A stretch of 64,000 nucleotides of DNA from Daphnia pulex (GCF_021134715.1 NC_060024.1:3906001-3970000); one strand, 5' to 3'. Counted from the first letter of the stretch, positions 33,298 through 45,664 are shown. Program-made: numbers and translations. Notes: generated by a model from the sequence alone, not told the origin.

Positions 33298-34252
33298 TTT
33301 TCAGGAGTCCCGACTCGTACATTTTGGTAATCGACGACGTCATCAGCAAGGACGAAGGACTCTACTCGCTTGTGACTCGTAATCCGGCCGGAGCTGTTTC
33401 GGCGTCAGCCATGATTCACGTGGAGGACAACGAGGACGAGTTCGAGTTCACCTACCGCACCTATCACAGGGGACGAAACGTCAAGACCAGACAGGTGGAC
33501 AACAACCGCATCTTTGGCGATTATTACGAGCTGGGCCGTGGTATGCAGGATGTGACATACCATAGTGTGAAGCGATCCACTGTTCGCAGTTTCGCGTCGA
33601 AAATCATTACCGGAACTGGACCGGAATTTCGTTCTCGCATGACGGGCGAATTAGAAATCATGAACAGGTTGAGTCACCAGCGACTGGTCCGTCTCATCGA
33701 CGCCTACGAGACCAAAGATTCGCTGACACTCGTCTCCGAGTTGGCCGGTGGAGGTGATTTGGTGGATGCTGTCACTCGACGGCCGCACGTCACCGAAAAC
33801 GATATCGCCTACTACATCCGCCAAGTGTTGGAAGGACTTGGTCATATGCACAGCCACGGAATCTCCCATCGGGGATTGACGCCCGGTTACTTTTTCCTGT
33901 CACGCCCCGATGACGATAAGCTAAATATTGGATACTTTGGACTGGCCCGTCGCATCTACTCCAAAAAATTGGCGTCCCTCGATTACGGAATACCGGAATT
34001 TGCGGCTCCTGAGACTGATAACGACGAATTAGTCAGTTTCCCGACCAACATCTCGTCCTTCGGTGTCATTACCTCCTTCTTCCTCTCGGGCATTTCGCCT
34101 TTCAGGGGAGAAACCAACCGAGGCACTCTCCAAGCCGTCCAAATCAACTTTCATCCGGAAGCCTTTAGCAACATCTCCAGCGAGGCCACTGATTTAGTGA
34201 AGAAATTGTTGGTCTTCAAAGCCGATGGCCGTTTCACTCTCAAGGAGGTACG
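33170..34252 (+). pseudogene. Unc-89/obscurin-like fragment C: Ig end and protein pseudokinase domain 1
   Basis: After the repeated exon end and a short intron the gene continues from 33306 with SPDSYILVIDDVISKDEGLY (Ig end) and an acidic linker. An uninterrupted protein-kinase fold follows, from DYYELGRGMQDVTYHSVK to FKADGRFTLKE, with donor GTACGT at 34253. The VAIK-type Lys is kept (FASKII) and APE is present (FAAPE). The catalytic HRD reads HRG (ISHRGLTPGY) and DFG reads YFG (LNIGYFGLARR), so phosphotransfer is not expected. Inactive first kinases are known in Unc-89 of flies, so this is probably ancestral. No further Unc-89 exons follow. The kinase part is open, yet the locus is headless, broken upstream and truncated. 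Confidence 0.85.
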
Positions 34253-34625
34253 TTGATAAACTGCATTAAAAAAGCCCCCCCCCCCTTAATCGTGGAGCCC
34301 CAAGAAATGAAGGTAATGAAGGTAAGTAAGAGTCGGAAATGCTCAGCCAGTACTACCTGTAGTAAGGGGACGACCCCTGACCCCGTTGCCACCCTCCTCT
34401 TGGGGGGAGGCGCGTGGTCCGGCTCATGTTGTGGATCAGCCAACCGTACCGGCTCGTGTTGCGGATCAGCCGCCTGACCCAGATCGTGTTGTGGATCAGC
34501 CTGTCCCAATGCCGCCTTTTTTGGATTCAGATGATTCTTCCAGAGATGGAGATGTCGTCGGTAATTAATTTCAACGGTTTTTTGCTGCTCAAGAAGCCAA
34601 CTTTATTAATCGACGAGCTCGTATC

Positions 34626-34970
34626 ATGGCGAGATTTCAACAAAACCGCCGTCTACTCCTAGATGTCGATTCCGAAGATGAAGATAATTTGGCGGATGGA
34701 GAAGCAGCGGATAGAAACCTGGAAGTTCCCATTCAACTATTTCCCGAAGTAAATCACGAGGGTCTCTGCCCAGTGTGTTGGCTCCAAGTGCCTAACACAG
34801 TTATCACACCTTGCAGACACATTTTCTGCTTTATGTGTGTGGAAACATTTGAGTTGTCTAGGGCAACTAGATGCCTAGTCTGCCGCTCACGTTTCAATGG
34901 ACATAGACCCGTGCCAGAAAATGATCGGAATGCCACTAATGTCCTATTGCATTTGGGTAATCAACCCTAG
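34626..34970 (+). CDS. Small RING-finger protein, probable E3 ubiquitin ligase
   Basis: A 114-codon ORF with an acidic N-terminus (DVDSEDEDNLADGEAAD) and a C3HC4 RING: CPVCWLQVPNTVITPCRHIF, CFMC, then RCLVCRSRF. Spacing of the metal ligands is complete, so zinc binding and E2 recruitment are plausible. The same frame is open upstream from 34386 apart from one TAA (about 34564), where three VVDQP/VADQP-type repeats precede an acidic stretch; the original protein was probably longer. It starts just after the break in the Unc-89 copy and is likely carried by a mobile or rearranged segment. Minimal RING proteins of this type are common in transposons and in host stress responses, so its origin is open. 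Confidence 0.6.
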   Translation: MARFQQNRRLLLDVDSEDEDNLADGEAADRNLEVPIQLFPEVNHEGLCPVCWLQVPNTVITPCRHIFCFMCVETFELSRATRCLVCRSRFNGHRPVPENDRNATNVLLHLGNQP

Positions 34971-37545
34971 TTGAACAATTTCCATATCTGCTTCGACCAA
35001 CCTGATGATCTAGACTACTGAATTATTTATTGCGTTTGATTGGATTAGTCGTGTAAAATTGCCTACTCTCTCATAAGAGGGGTTTGCTAATAGCCTACTA
35101 AACAAATGTTTACCTATAGCCAAACAGTTATATTTTCCCACAGGCAGTGCTTCCACTTCTAAAAAACAGGCGCCTCTAGAAGTTGCCAGATCAGGGGGAA
35201 AAACCCTAAAAACAAAATGAAAAATCCCCAGAAATATCCCTAAACACATTTTTTACTTTTTACCCAAAAATTCTTTAAAATCCCTGTAAATCGAGTAAAT
35301 CCCCTTAAATTTCTACAAAACCAATTTTCACGCTGAAAATTTTCTATAACGCATGAAATTCTCTGTAATATTCAATTTAAAGACAAGTGTTACAATACAG
35401 AAAATTAAACAGAAAGGTTACAGATTAAAGACATTATTTCAGTTCTTTTTCGTGATAAAAAGAAGAGAAATCGGAATGGTAAAATACAAAGCTATCACGA
35501 GGTCAAAGGTATAAGTCAGTTTTTTTTTAATTCGGCATAAACATTGATTGGTACATTTGCTTCGTTTTTTTTCACAGCAGCAATTATGTCCTTTTTGATC
35601 ACAGCAGTGCTTGCTGTTGCCATGGCAGATAGCCTTCTCTGTCTAGAGTGCCTAGACTAGACTTTCAATTTACAATTGACTAGATTAAATATGACGCGAA
35701 AAATCTTCCTACCTTAACCCGTTCTGTAGTTATACACCTTCAAAGTACTCTATTTTGCATGGAGCTCTATATTGAGTGTTCCCAAACTTTGGTATCCATT
35801 TTAAACCTACCCTTCCCTTGATAGGAAAAATCTGAAAAAAAATTCAGCTTAATGCTATCCATAATGGCTACGACCAAAAAAAAATTCGTCGTAATCCGAC
35901 GAAAATTTCATTTTTGGGAACACCGAGAAAAAACGCCTTTCCCCATAAGGTTCTCTCTCGCGCACTCGCGCGTTCCCAAACTTTAGGTAGGTAGGCTACT
36001 GTTGGTATACCTCTAAATATATTTACTTATGACAATTTTTATTTGTGGCAAATAAGATATTTGAATTTTTTTACTTATGAGCAGAAAAATATTTTTTAAA
36101 CTTATAAACGGAGTTACTTATGGGGATCCGTCATTCTGTCATGATCCCTTTCGTACTATTCGGGTGTATTGGTGTCGTTGTGTAGCAGCAGCGTTTAATA
36201 AATTGGATTCTATTTGATTTCCGTCGTGCCGTATATTTATATAGCGGATTTTTTTTTCGTAATCAGTTATGTGTAACACGGGTCAAAGAAAATTAAATAA
36301 AAATTATATATTTGTTATATTTTTATATCCATTTTACATAATGCGTTTGACATGTTATTCCTTATTCGGCCGTTATTCGGTGTGCTATGGTATGATGGTA
36401 GGCCTATGTCCAGCAGCAACGCCTAATATAATGACTATATAATCCTATTATTTCTTATTTTTTGAAATCATTCTCAATTCCAAATTCATAATAGTATCGT
36501 TGGTTATATTCAAATTCAAAGTCTTATTTCGTAGCGATCCCGATAACAACGGCCGCGACGATAATGTTCAAAGAGTAAAGAGTGGAATCCTTTCTTCAGC
36601 GGGGTCCTGATCCGTTGCTGCTCGATTTTGGAGAAACCGCATTGGTTTGCCGTGATGACCTTGCCGCTGGTCCGGTTCAAGCGGCAGCCGAAAACCAGGT
36701 CGTGGAACGTGTAGGTGAACAAGTGTTGAAGGAAGCGAACCCAGCCGTACTCGAAGTCGCCGGATGTGCTCCCATTCCAGTAGATATATTTGCCACCCTA
36801 TATGCAATAAACATTTAATTGTAATTTAATATCATTCATAGTATATACGCTGAATCATCGCATTAACTTTTAAATTATCTTTGTGAAATTTCAAATTTGC
36901 AATAAAAAAAAAGATATTTTGCTAATTTTTTTTTAAACCTTCGGTTACATTTTTCAGGACCCAATCGCGGCTAAAACCTTGGACGGAACACGGAACGTAT
37001 GTTTGATGCGACCAAGGAAGGCCCCACATGCCACATGCAAAAATCAGGTTTCTTGAGTACCGTACGGAAGACAAGGAAGCCCCCGGAAATTATGGACTTC
37101 TAGATCAGACACTGGCGATTATGCTGGTACCGGTATCCATGCCGATTATCTATGCTGTAGCAGAGTAATCCAGGAAGACTCTGGCTGTAGCCGCTGTAGC
37201 TGTAGTCTGTACGTATACACCATGTTTCAGTTTGAGTAATAACAATTTTCGCGGGCAATTTTCGCTTTATATATCTGCACTGTATTGTATATTTTAATAA
37301 TTTTTTTTTTTTTTAAATATTACTGATTAATTGAAATGTTGAACCCTGTTGTCAATCATTTTTTAAATTAGAAAAGCAGAAAGATACAAATACAACTCTC
37401 AATAAAAAATTACAGCTTGGCATCGTTGTTTTCCTGCCTCAACGTGGAGCTCATTCTGCTCACCTAACTGCTCACTGCTCACTGTTCTGCTCAGCTGTCA
37501 CCCCTCTTGGTTACTGAACGTTCGATCTTGCTCCATTGTATAACA
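34971..37545. other. Gene-poor AT-rich region
   Basis: No confident gene. On the minus strand 36807-36516 is an open stretch with KYIYWNGSTSGDFEYGWVRF and NQCGFSKIEQQRIRTPLKK; a second minus frame nearby gives a hydrophobic segment (LNIIVAAVVIGIATK) that could be a membrane anchor. This may be a decayed exon, but no family is recognised. The rest shows homopolymer-rich sequence. The last 150 bp before the next gene contain CTGCTCACT-like short repeats, probably part of its promoter. Confidence 0.4.
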
Positions 37546-37621
37546 GGTGACTAGAAATCAAAGAAGAAAATGTTTCGTTTATTCATTTATATGCCTTATT
37601 TTCGTATATTTTAGATTAAAA

Positions 37622-38683
37622 ATGGTGAACAGCGCTGTAAATGAAGCATTGTCTCGCGAAACAGTCTGGTATGAGAAGTTTCGTTATGAAGATGCGGAAC
37701 GTCAGTTCCAAGAAATCTTGGCAAAGGTATGTTAATTTTACCTTTTAGTTGAATATTTCTTAAATGTTTGAATCATCAAATTCAGGGTTCAACAGGACCA
37801 GCATCCTGTTCAGTTGTTGCTGAAATAATGAAAGCCAGGGATCAGATTAAAAGCTCACTTGCTGCTGTAAGTTCAACTATTTTTAACATGGTAATAGAAA
37901 ATTGAAATTGATTTCATGTACAGGTTGAGGATTTACCTTCCTCTGGTTCTGCCATTCCATCTAATGTGACCAGTCGACTCCAACAACTGGAGCAGGAAAA
38001 TAAAGATTTGAAAAAAGTTACCGATGATCTCCGTTCATTGGTGCTGAGTTTGGAGTCCAGGGTCAAGAGTTTGGAAAGCTCGAAACCTGGAGCAGCAGTT
38101 CAAGCACCAAAACCTAGTGCTCCTCAACCAGCACCTCCAGCTAAAGCAGCAGCAAAACCTGATGATGATGACGATGATGATGTTGATCTGTTTGGATCTG
38201 ATGAAGAAGATGAGGATGCTGAAAGAATCAAACAGGAACGTGTTGCAGCATATGCTGCTAAAAAATCTACAAGTAATAGAATTGTCCATTTCATAATAAT
38301 TGTATCTTACTACATTTATTTTTCATATTCCCTAACAGAACCTGCTCTGATTGCCAAATCCAACATCATTTTGGATGTTAAACCGTGGGATGACGAAACC
38401 GATATGGCTGAAATGGAGCGTCGTGTGCGTGAAATTACGTCCGATGGCCTCCTTTGGGGCACTTGTAAGTCAAATTAGTCAGTTTCGACACTATCCTCTG
38501 CAATGTTTAACTTTTATTTAATTTGCAGCCAAGTTGGTTCCACTGGCATATGGAATCAAGAAACTCCAGATTTCCACAGTCGTCGAAGATGATAAAGTGT
38601 CTGTTGACTGGCTGACTGAAACTATCCAAGAAATTGAAGATTTAGTCCAGTCTGTTGATATTGCTGCCTTTAACAAGATTTAA
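37622..38683 (+). CDS. eEF1delta: Translation elongation factor 1B delta subunit (guanine nucleotide exchange)
   Basis: Five coding exons in phase: 37622-37726, 37786-37866, 37924-38272, 38339-38464, 38529-38683, giving 271 residues, the usual length. The N-terminus ([20 protein letters not shown]) is typical of the delta subunit. A Leu-zipper-like coiled coil ([20 protein letters not shown]) and a proline/alanine linker follow, then an Asp/Glu run with [20 protein letters not shown] (the CK2-type acidic region). The C-terminal GEF domain runs from [20 protein letters not shown] to [18 protein letters not shown]. It recharges eEF1A with GTP in the cytoplasm. A 5' UTR intron is likely (donor AACAG/GTGACT near 37546, acceptor TATTTTAG at 37613). 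AATAAA lies at 38740. Confidence 0.95.
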
Positions 38684-38739
38684 ATTGTTTCAAGCAACAT
38701 CACTGAGAAATCTGCAATTACTATTGCGTAACTTGTGGA

Positions 38740-38745
38740 AATAAA
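38740..38745 (+). terminator. Polyadenylation signal of eEF1B-delta
   Basis: AATAAA 57 bp after the stop codon. On the other strand an AATAAA (plus-strand TTTATT at 38788-38793) serves the convergent STAM gene, so the two 3' ends almost abut. Confidence 0.7.
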
Positions 38746-38958
38746 AAATAACAGCTTTAAGGGCATCAAACGGAAAGTTCTGCGAAATTTATTGTTTTAA
38801 CCAACGTAGAGTAACTAAATGAGGTTGTAGGTAAAGGATGATGAAATTGTAAGACATTTAACAACCGAAACGTTGGAAGAATTGAACTCTAAGGAGAAAG
38901 GGGGTTACAACAAGGAGAATGAAATTGTAACTGTACAATTGCGCAGCTAGAATACAAA

Positions 38959-40870
38959 TTAGAAATTCTGAGGATGGCCAGAATATGGGTTAACAAAAGG
39001 TTGTTGGCCCATATTAACCACTCCATAAGGCATTGGATTGGGGACTTGATTAGGAGGAAATGTAGCAGAATGGCTAACAGGTGGAGCAAATGGAGCTAAA
39101 GAAGGACTCTGTGGAGGTGCTTGAGGTTGAGGAAAAGGGTACTTCATGTTCCCGGATACATTCATGCCTCCGACAGGCCCAATGGGTGCAACGTTTGCGC
39201 CAGGATATTGGTAGCCAGGGACAGACATTCCCATGTTCATATTTGGATGGGTTTGGGGAGGCGCCGGCATTTCTCGCATAAGACTTCGATACATGTCCAG
39301 TGATTCAATCAAATGACTACCCAACTTGGTTAAGTGGGCGTGACGACGATCAAGTTTCTCCAGTTCAGCATCAATTAATGGGCCCATAGCGCCACATTGA
39401 TCTATGAAAACCAAATATTTAGATAAACATTTTCACAACATCAGAACTTTGGTTTATATTGAAACTATAGAAATAATTATACCTTCTAGCATTTTCAACT
39501 CTTCCGGATCGTTGCGTTCCCCTGTAGGATCTGCTTCGTGAAGAGCATGAAGCATTCGATCAATTTTAGCTTCATCGATTTCGACTTCTGCTTCACTGCT
39601 GGCCGTCTCTTCGAGAGTGGCCACTACAACTTGCTCGTTAAACTGGACTCGCTTAGACGTGTCTCTTGCCACCATCACTTCTGGTTCAGCTTCCAAATCA
39701 GTCGACACGAAATTAGCCGGGAAAAGACCTTCTCCTCTTTGATTGGACCCCTTCCACCAATTAGGGTCTGAATCATCGATTACGTGAACTAAAAAGATTA
39801 TGTTTAATTAGTCAGCAATACGGTTAAGTAAAAATATATTCAAAATTACTGATCTCCCCAGCTTTGAATGTCAACTCGTTATCTTCAGCAGCCTCAAAAT
39901 CATATAATGCACGCACTTTACGTCGCTCCCGTTCTTTCACAGGTGAAATTGGGGCTGATGTCGTCATCGATGGATACAAGGACGAAGAAACTTTTGTGGT
40001 CACTTCTGCCTCTTTCAGTGACAGTGCAATTGCTACATAAAATATAAAATAGGATCAAATTATTGTTTAAGGTTCAAATTATTGTGAATTAAATTGGAAT
40101 ACCCTTTGCAATATCCTCCTCTTCTCTGGCTGCCACATCTTTATTGTTTACAACTGTTTTCTTAACCTGATAATTAAATCAAATTATTAATATCTTATAA
40201 AACTAACTAACCATGTAGTGCACTCACTGGTTCAGTTGTCTCTGTAAAATCAACACCTTCCTGCCTCAAACGATTATATAAAGCAGGTATAAGACTGAGT
40301 TGAGAATCGGTTTTGAAATCACCCTCTGCCCACTTCTTTAAACACTGTTTTAATTGGGAAGCTACTTGGGGGTGTAATTTATTTTTGATAAGCTTGTACA
40401 ACTCTTGTTCGGAATCTCTTGACGCTATCTCTAAATGGAATGGTTTATGGCAGTTGCTCACACAGGCATCCAAAAGCTAAAAATTATTGAAAAATTAATT
40501 ACCACATATTGAGAAATATATTTAAAAAAAAAAGCTTTACTTTGACAGCCTGCTTGGCAACATGTGGATTTTGATGATACAATCGTTTGATAATGGCTCT
40601 CAAACAATCTTTAGGTCCAGTAGTTATCGCTTTTACTTTGTCACAGACATCAAGAATTGTTTCCCAATTCTCACTCATATTCTTTTCATCGGTTGCCTTT
40701 TCTATAAGGGGTAAAGAATCGTGAGTAAAATTTCGATGAGGATGAAGCAATGCAAGAATACCAAATGAGGTATTCATTCAATTGCTTGTCCTATTTCTCA
40801 AATAACGTAAGTAAACGATGGCCTTACCGACATCCAGATCAAATGGCGAACTACCAGAAAAGATACCCAT
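38959..40870 (-). CDS. Stam: STAM, signal transducing adaptor molecule (ESCRT-0 subunit)
   Basis: Seven coding exons in phase on the minus strand: 40870-40828, 40701-40541, 40476-40228, 40166-40103, 40032-39850, 39788-39483, 39401-38959; 482 residues. Residues 1-150 are a VHS domain ([40 protein letters not shown]). Around 165-180 is a ubiquitin-interacting motif ([16 protein letters not shown]). Around 205-265 is an SH3 domain ([40 protein letters not shown]). Then comes the Hrs-binding coiled-coil/GAT region ([20 protein letters not shown]) and a Pro/Met/Gln-rich tail. With Hrs it sorts ubiquitinated receptors on endosomes. It converges on eEF1B-delta with 275 bp between stop codons. Confidence 0.96.
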
Positions 40871-42159
40871 GGTAAAAATGACACTGTATTACTCGTACTG
40901 TGGGATAAACAATGAATAAGTAAAATAGGAAAACACGGAAATCGACTGATGAGTAATAAAGCAGAGATAATAAACCAGCAGCGCAAATCAAGTTAAGACG
41001 GATCTGTCATCCGGAGTGTCTTGGCGTTGCAAAGTTCCACCGCCAGGTGACTCTTTCCTCGATTGTTTTTTTGTTAGAAGAAAAAGTGAGAATTTACAAA
41101 TTTTGAATGCAGATGGCTTTGTAAAATTTTGACCCCATGGTCGGCTCTCCTTAGTCGACATAAAAAGTCCAAAAGTCAGTTCGTCGTGCTTATTTACTAA
41201 GAAGCAGTCCTCTTGCTTTATTATAAGCCTTACACACTTGTACGTTCGCGGTGTTGATTTATCGGAACGTCTATTATCTTGGGTGAGTACACAAATTATG
41301 TCCTCTTGGCCCTTATGTCGGCTGCGCGATAATCATATGATTCCGTGGCGATAACAGTCGTTAATTGAGTGTATTTATTTCATTGATGGGTCCGTGGTCA
41401 TTGACCTAACGATCTCTCGTGTTGAAGATGTGTGCCCCTGTGACCCCTCGACTCAAATGAGCAATTTTACCAACACCAAACCAGAGAAAGAATTCCGACA
41501 AGTTTAGCGCAGTTTTGGTCTGTAGTATATGTTAATTTAAAAAAGACGAAAAATTACATTTGAACGAAACCAGAAGGGTGGTCGAGAACCCGCTGTGCTC
41601 CACCGCGAGCGCATGTCGTCCTTGAGATTGAAAACTTGAAGTCTCCTCCTCCCCTGCTGAAGAAGAAAACAACACAAGAACAGCAGGACGGATAATACAT
41701 ATACTCTCTCAAGGTCGAACTCATTTTCGCCCTCGGGCAACCGATCGTAGTTGGATTTCTTTTTGCGCGGGTTCAAATTCGTGAGCGCGCGTCAGTTTGA
41801 AAATACGTTCAAAACCATTTTTGGCAATTTTCTTGGTAAAGATTAGAATATCCAGGACAAATACGGTAAATCAGGGTTTAGCGACAAATGAATTGGCACA
41901 GGTCAATATTTTTCATCAGAAGCCACTTGGAAATTACCGTATTTTTAAAAAAAGGTCATCGACCCTTGTTGCCCTTAAGAGGGGAAACCTGCAAATCGTG
42001 ATGGATGCAATCATGGCGATGACCTCGCCAAGTTCCCCCCATGAAACAAAGAAGCGAAAAAATCCAGTTTTTCATCATCATCTTACGGAATTTTCATGTT
42101 TCAGTATTTTACCATTCAGATTATTCTATAATTTTTGTTTGCATTTGCATCGACAGAAA
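40871..42159. other. Divergent promoter region of STAM (-) and the ASB gene (+)
   Basis: No complete gene is seen. A possible non-coding first exon ends at about 41281 with donor GGGTGAGT. A minus-strand ATG at about 41776 opens a short block (MNPRKKKSNYDRLPEGENEF) ending at a GTATATG donor near 41705, which could be a first coding exon of a minus-strand gene whose other exons I cannot find. The ASB start exon begins after an acceptor (GCATCGACAG) at 42156, so its 5' UTR exon lies in this region. Confidence 0.4.
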
Positions 42160-43928
42160 ATGGGAGTGGCCTGGTGGAATCTGCAATCGCAACTGTTGGT
42201 GGCCATCCAGAAGGATGACGTCATGAGAGCCAAGGAACTCTTGGCAGATGGCGTTGACTGCGACGCACGATTCAATTTCGGCAGTCATCGGCGACCTGCA
42301 CTTTGTCTTTGTGTCGAACGTGACAGTTTAGATCTCGGTATGTATTATATTCTTATCCCTAATTTATGCAAAAGAGAACCAAGGGAATTTCCATATAAAC
42401 CGGTTAGCATTAGCACACGGAAAAACCTAACGGATCTTTTGTTTACTTTTGTCGCTTATATTATGAACCAGTTCGTTTGTTGCTCGACTGGGGATGTTCG
42501 GTGAACCAATCAGATACCCGAGGTCAGACAGCTCTTCATCTGGCTGCCAGCAGAGGACAATTGGTAAAATTAAAATAACAATTTTATAGACCAACCAAAT
42601 TCAATCAAATTAATCATTCTTTCTCTTTGAAGGGACTCCTCCAACACCTTTTGAGGAACAAAGCCAGCGTTCGTGCTCTCGATGAACAGAAACGAACGCC
42701 ATTGCATTGGGCGGCTCAACATTCTTCTCCCGAAATGGCTTTACTTCTTCTCCAGCATCAAGCGGCAGTCGATCCGCTCGACCAGGACGGAAGGACTCCA
42801 TTACTCTTGGGTTTGACAGCACATTTCTAAAAAAGGATAAAAACAAAACAAGATTTATTCTCATTTTATCTATTATTAGCGTGCCAAAATCCTTCAAGCT
42901 CGGCGACAGCGCAACAACTGCTGCGATACGGGGCCAATGCGAGAGCAGTGGATTCGCTGGGAAACACGGCTTTGCATTTAACAGCTGATCCGCCATTGAT
43001 GAAGGCTCTCATCGCATCCGGAGCGGCCGTCAACGCCTCCAACCAAGCCGGTCTGACACCTCTGCATCTAGCCGTTCGCCACACGTCGACGTCACGAGTG
43101 GAAATCGTCTCGTTACTCGCCCAAGCTGGATGTCAGCTGGATCAACCGACGCCCTTGGGTATATTTATCAACAGCTCAATATTTATCTTGAGATAACCGA
43201 GAAAAAAGCGAAATCAGTTGAAATTTTTTTGAAAAAAGAAATTGAAGGTCAAACATTGTGGTCGGAAATCCACCGCAATCGTTTTCCCCGCAAGGAAATT
43301 AGTCACGACAGAAGATGAGTTTAACACTGTCAAATTCCATTAAATTTGTCTGATAACGATATATCGAGGTCATTATTTCTGCGAATCAAAATCGAGATTT
43401 GAAAAGAAAATCAGGCCAGACGTTTTTGAAGAAGAAATTTGAAACCTAATTATTTCTTGTTTAACCGGAAACCTAAATTCTGATAAAAATACATATTCCT
43501 ATTTAGGTCAAACTGCTTTGCACACGGTTGTCCAGGAGAGAGATGAATCCAGTGCCATTTTACTATTGCGTTTCCAAGCTCGACCGGATACGGTGGATCG
43601 GCTCGGATTACCTCCGCTGTTTCACGCCGCCCGTGACGGCAATCTCCGTCTGGTTCAAGCTCTGCTGGCCGCCGGAGCTTACCAGACGCTTCGAGACCCC
43701 CAGTCGTGGATCCGCCAGCCTCACTTGTTGGCCGAAGTCCGCGACGCCCAGATCCTTCAGTTATTGTTGACCACGGCTAACGCTTGTCCCCGTCTGACCT
43801 GGCTGGCCCGCTCAGCATTCCGTGATTACGCCAAAGAGAAAAGTGGCGTAGTCGCTTCCAAACTACTTTTCCCGCCGTCACTGGTCCAGTTTATTAACTT
43901 TTCCGACGTCTTTGAAAACTGGATTTGA
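42160..43928 (+). CDS. Ankyrin-repeat and SOCS-box protein (ASB family)
   Basis: Five coding exons in phase: 42160-42337, 42472-42563, 42633-42810, 42880-43158, 43507-43928; 382 residues. At least six ankyrin repeats are visible, including RGQTALHLAASRGQLGLLQH, QKRTPLHWAAQHSSPEMALL, LGNTALHLTADPPLMKALIA, AGLTPLHLAVRHTSTSRVEI, QTALHTVVQERDESSAILLL and LPPLFHAARDGNLRLVQALL. The C-terminus has CPRLTWLARSAFRDYAKEK, a SOCS box that recruits elongin B/C and cullin-5. The protein should be a substrate receptor of a CRL5 ubiquitin ligase; its substrate cannot be told from sequence. The ATG at 42160 lies 3 bp after a splice acceptor. Its tail faces the tetraspanin gene. Confidence 0.92.
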
Positions 43929-44396
43929 AAAAGAAGCTCATCGCATAATTTAAACAAACAAAAAAAAATAATTAAAACTAGGGAAACTTCAATCTCGAAA
44001 TGTTTGATAAATTCGTCTTTTCTTTTTATTTCTGAAATGATTCTTTCGAGAGTAAAAAAAAAAAAAAATATTATTAACGTGATCATGATATAAGGCACTA
44101 TTATTATTATACAATGTGTGCGACTCTTTGAGATGGAATAGGCACTTGTTCGTCGAATCATCATGTCTCGCAATAAACAACAGCAGAGAAATATAAAGTG
44201 AAAGCTTAATGAACAACATACTTTTTTTTCATAGTGATTTCAGATCTTAGTTGGTCCCGATTAATCCTAGACACTGAATTACATAGTTTCAAAATGTGAT
44301 GGCTTACGTTCTTAATAAAACAAAAACAAGGCGGGAATCTTATGAGAATAACTGCGTCATGAAGGAGAGATATTTAAGCTTAGGTACTTTCTTTTT

Positions 44397-45664
44397 TTAC
44401 TTGATGAAATCATTATCAATAGCCTGACATAAACAAAAGGCGAAGACGATGCCCAAAATTTGAGTCACACCCAGTCCGACACCAACGCCGATAACAATTT
44501 CCATATGAGAATGGAAGTACTCGATTATACGGGAGTAACATCCCTGAAATAAGAAAGAAAAATACAAAAATGGTCAGTAATAAATATATGAAACAATGGA
44601 ATAATAATTATTTATGATCTTATACCTTCATACGATATGAATTATCATCAGTGGGGCTGGTCATACATCGTTGATCTTCCGGCTGAAAATCAATCAACTT
44701 GCCACGGAGTTTACAGCAGGAAACGGGCAACAAATGTCCAGACGTTCTGTTTTTCATCCACGGAGTGCCGGCAAAGTCGGTGAAATTGTTGACTCCGCAA
44801 CACGACAGTTGACCCTTAATCCAAACCACAAAAAAAGAAAAAAATAAAAAAAAAACGAAATTCGTGAATGAAACGCCCCGCGGAAAGATTTGTCGTACTT
44901 GCATCAAGTTCCATGAAGTCGTCAAGGCATCTGCTTCCTGTTGGGTGTTGTAATGGTCTTTCAGTGCCGTCATCATGTAGGTTTTGATTTCCTTTTCAGC
45001 CTATCCCCCATAGTGAATTGATTCAATAAGCTGAAAATAATTAAAACAGAAAATGGGAGAGCCAGTGATATGTTACCTCCTGTTGGTAAGTCGCTGCCAG
45101 ACTTCCTGCGGTAATCTCCAAGGCCACAATCACAAAGACGAAGGCGCCGTACTAAAATGACAGAAATAGAAGGATAAATATAAAGATTACAATTCATCAA
45201 TCAGATTCTTACCAGTCCGAGAAGAACCCGAGATTCTTTGACAGCGCCGCAGTAGCCCAGGAAACTGACGATGAAGATAAAAGCTCCAGCAGCAATCAGC
45301 AAATAGGCACTTTGGGTGATAACTGCTGGTTGTACCAAATTCTGTGCGACACAAAAAATAAAAAAATAAATACACAGATGCGCATCTGTCCGTGACGTAA
45401 TAAAAAGAATGTGTATTTTGGTACCTGCACATTTTCAGCTTGAGTAAATTTGATCAGAGTGAGAAACGAACTCTGGTCGGCGGCTAACCAAATTCCAATA
45501 CCTAAAACGGCCGCTCCTCCCCACTACAACAAGACAAAAAAAAACCCAAAACTTGTTTAAATCTCGCACTCGAGTCACGTTTCCAAACCAATACTCACGA
45601 AAAGGGCAAAGTTGAACAGACACAGAACGTATTTCACCACGGTGGCTCCGCAATCGAGCGGCAT
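44397..45664 (-). CDS. Tetraspanin
   Basis: Seven exons in phase on the minus strand: 45664-45599, 45523-45425, 45341-45213, 45151-45077, 45000-44899, 44814-44626, 44543-44397; 268 residues. Four membrane segments are clear: VVKYVLCLFNFALFWGGAAV, AYLLIAAGAFIFIVSFLGYC, YGAFVFVIVALEITAGSLAA and the last, IVIGVGVGLGVTQILGIVFA. The large extracellular loop carries the family CCG motif (GQLSCCGVNNF) and a paired SCC plus later Cys residues, giving the usual disulphides. Tetraspanins organise receptors and adhesion proteins in membrane microdomains. Gene and ASB converge with about 470 bp between stops; a (CA)n tract lies upstream at about 46489-46504. Confidence 0.95.
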
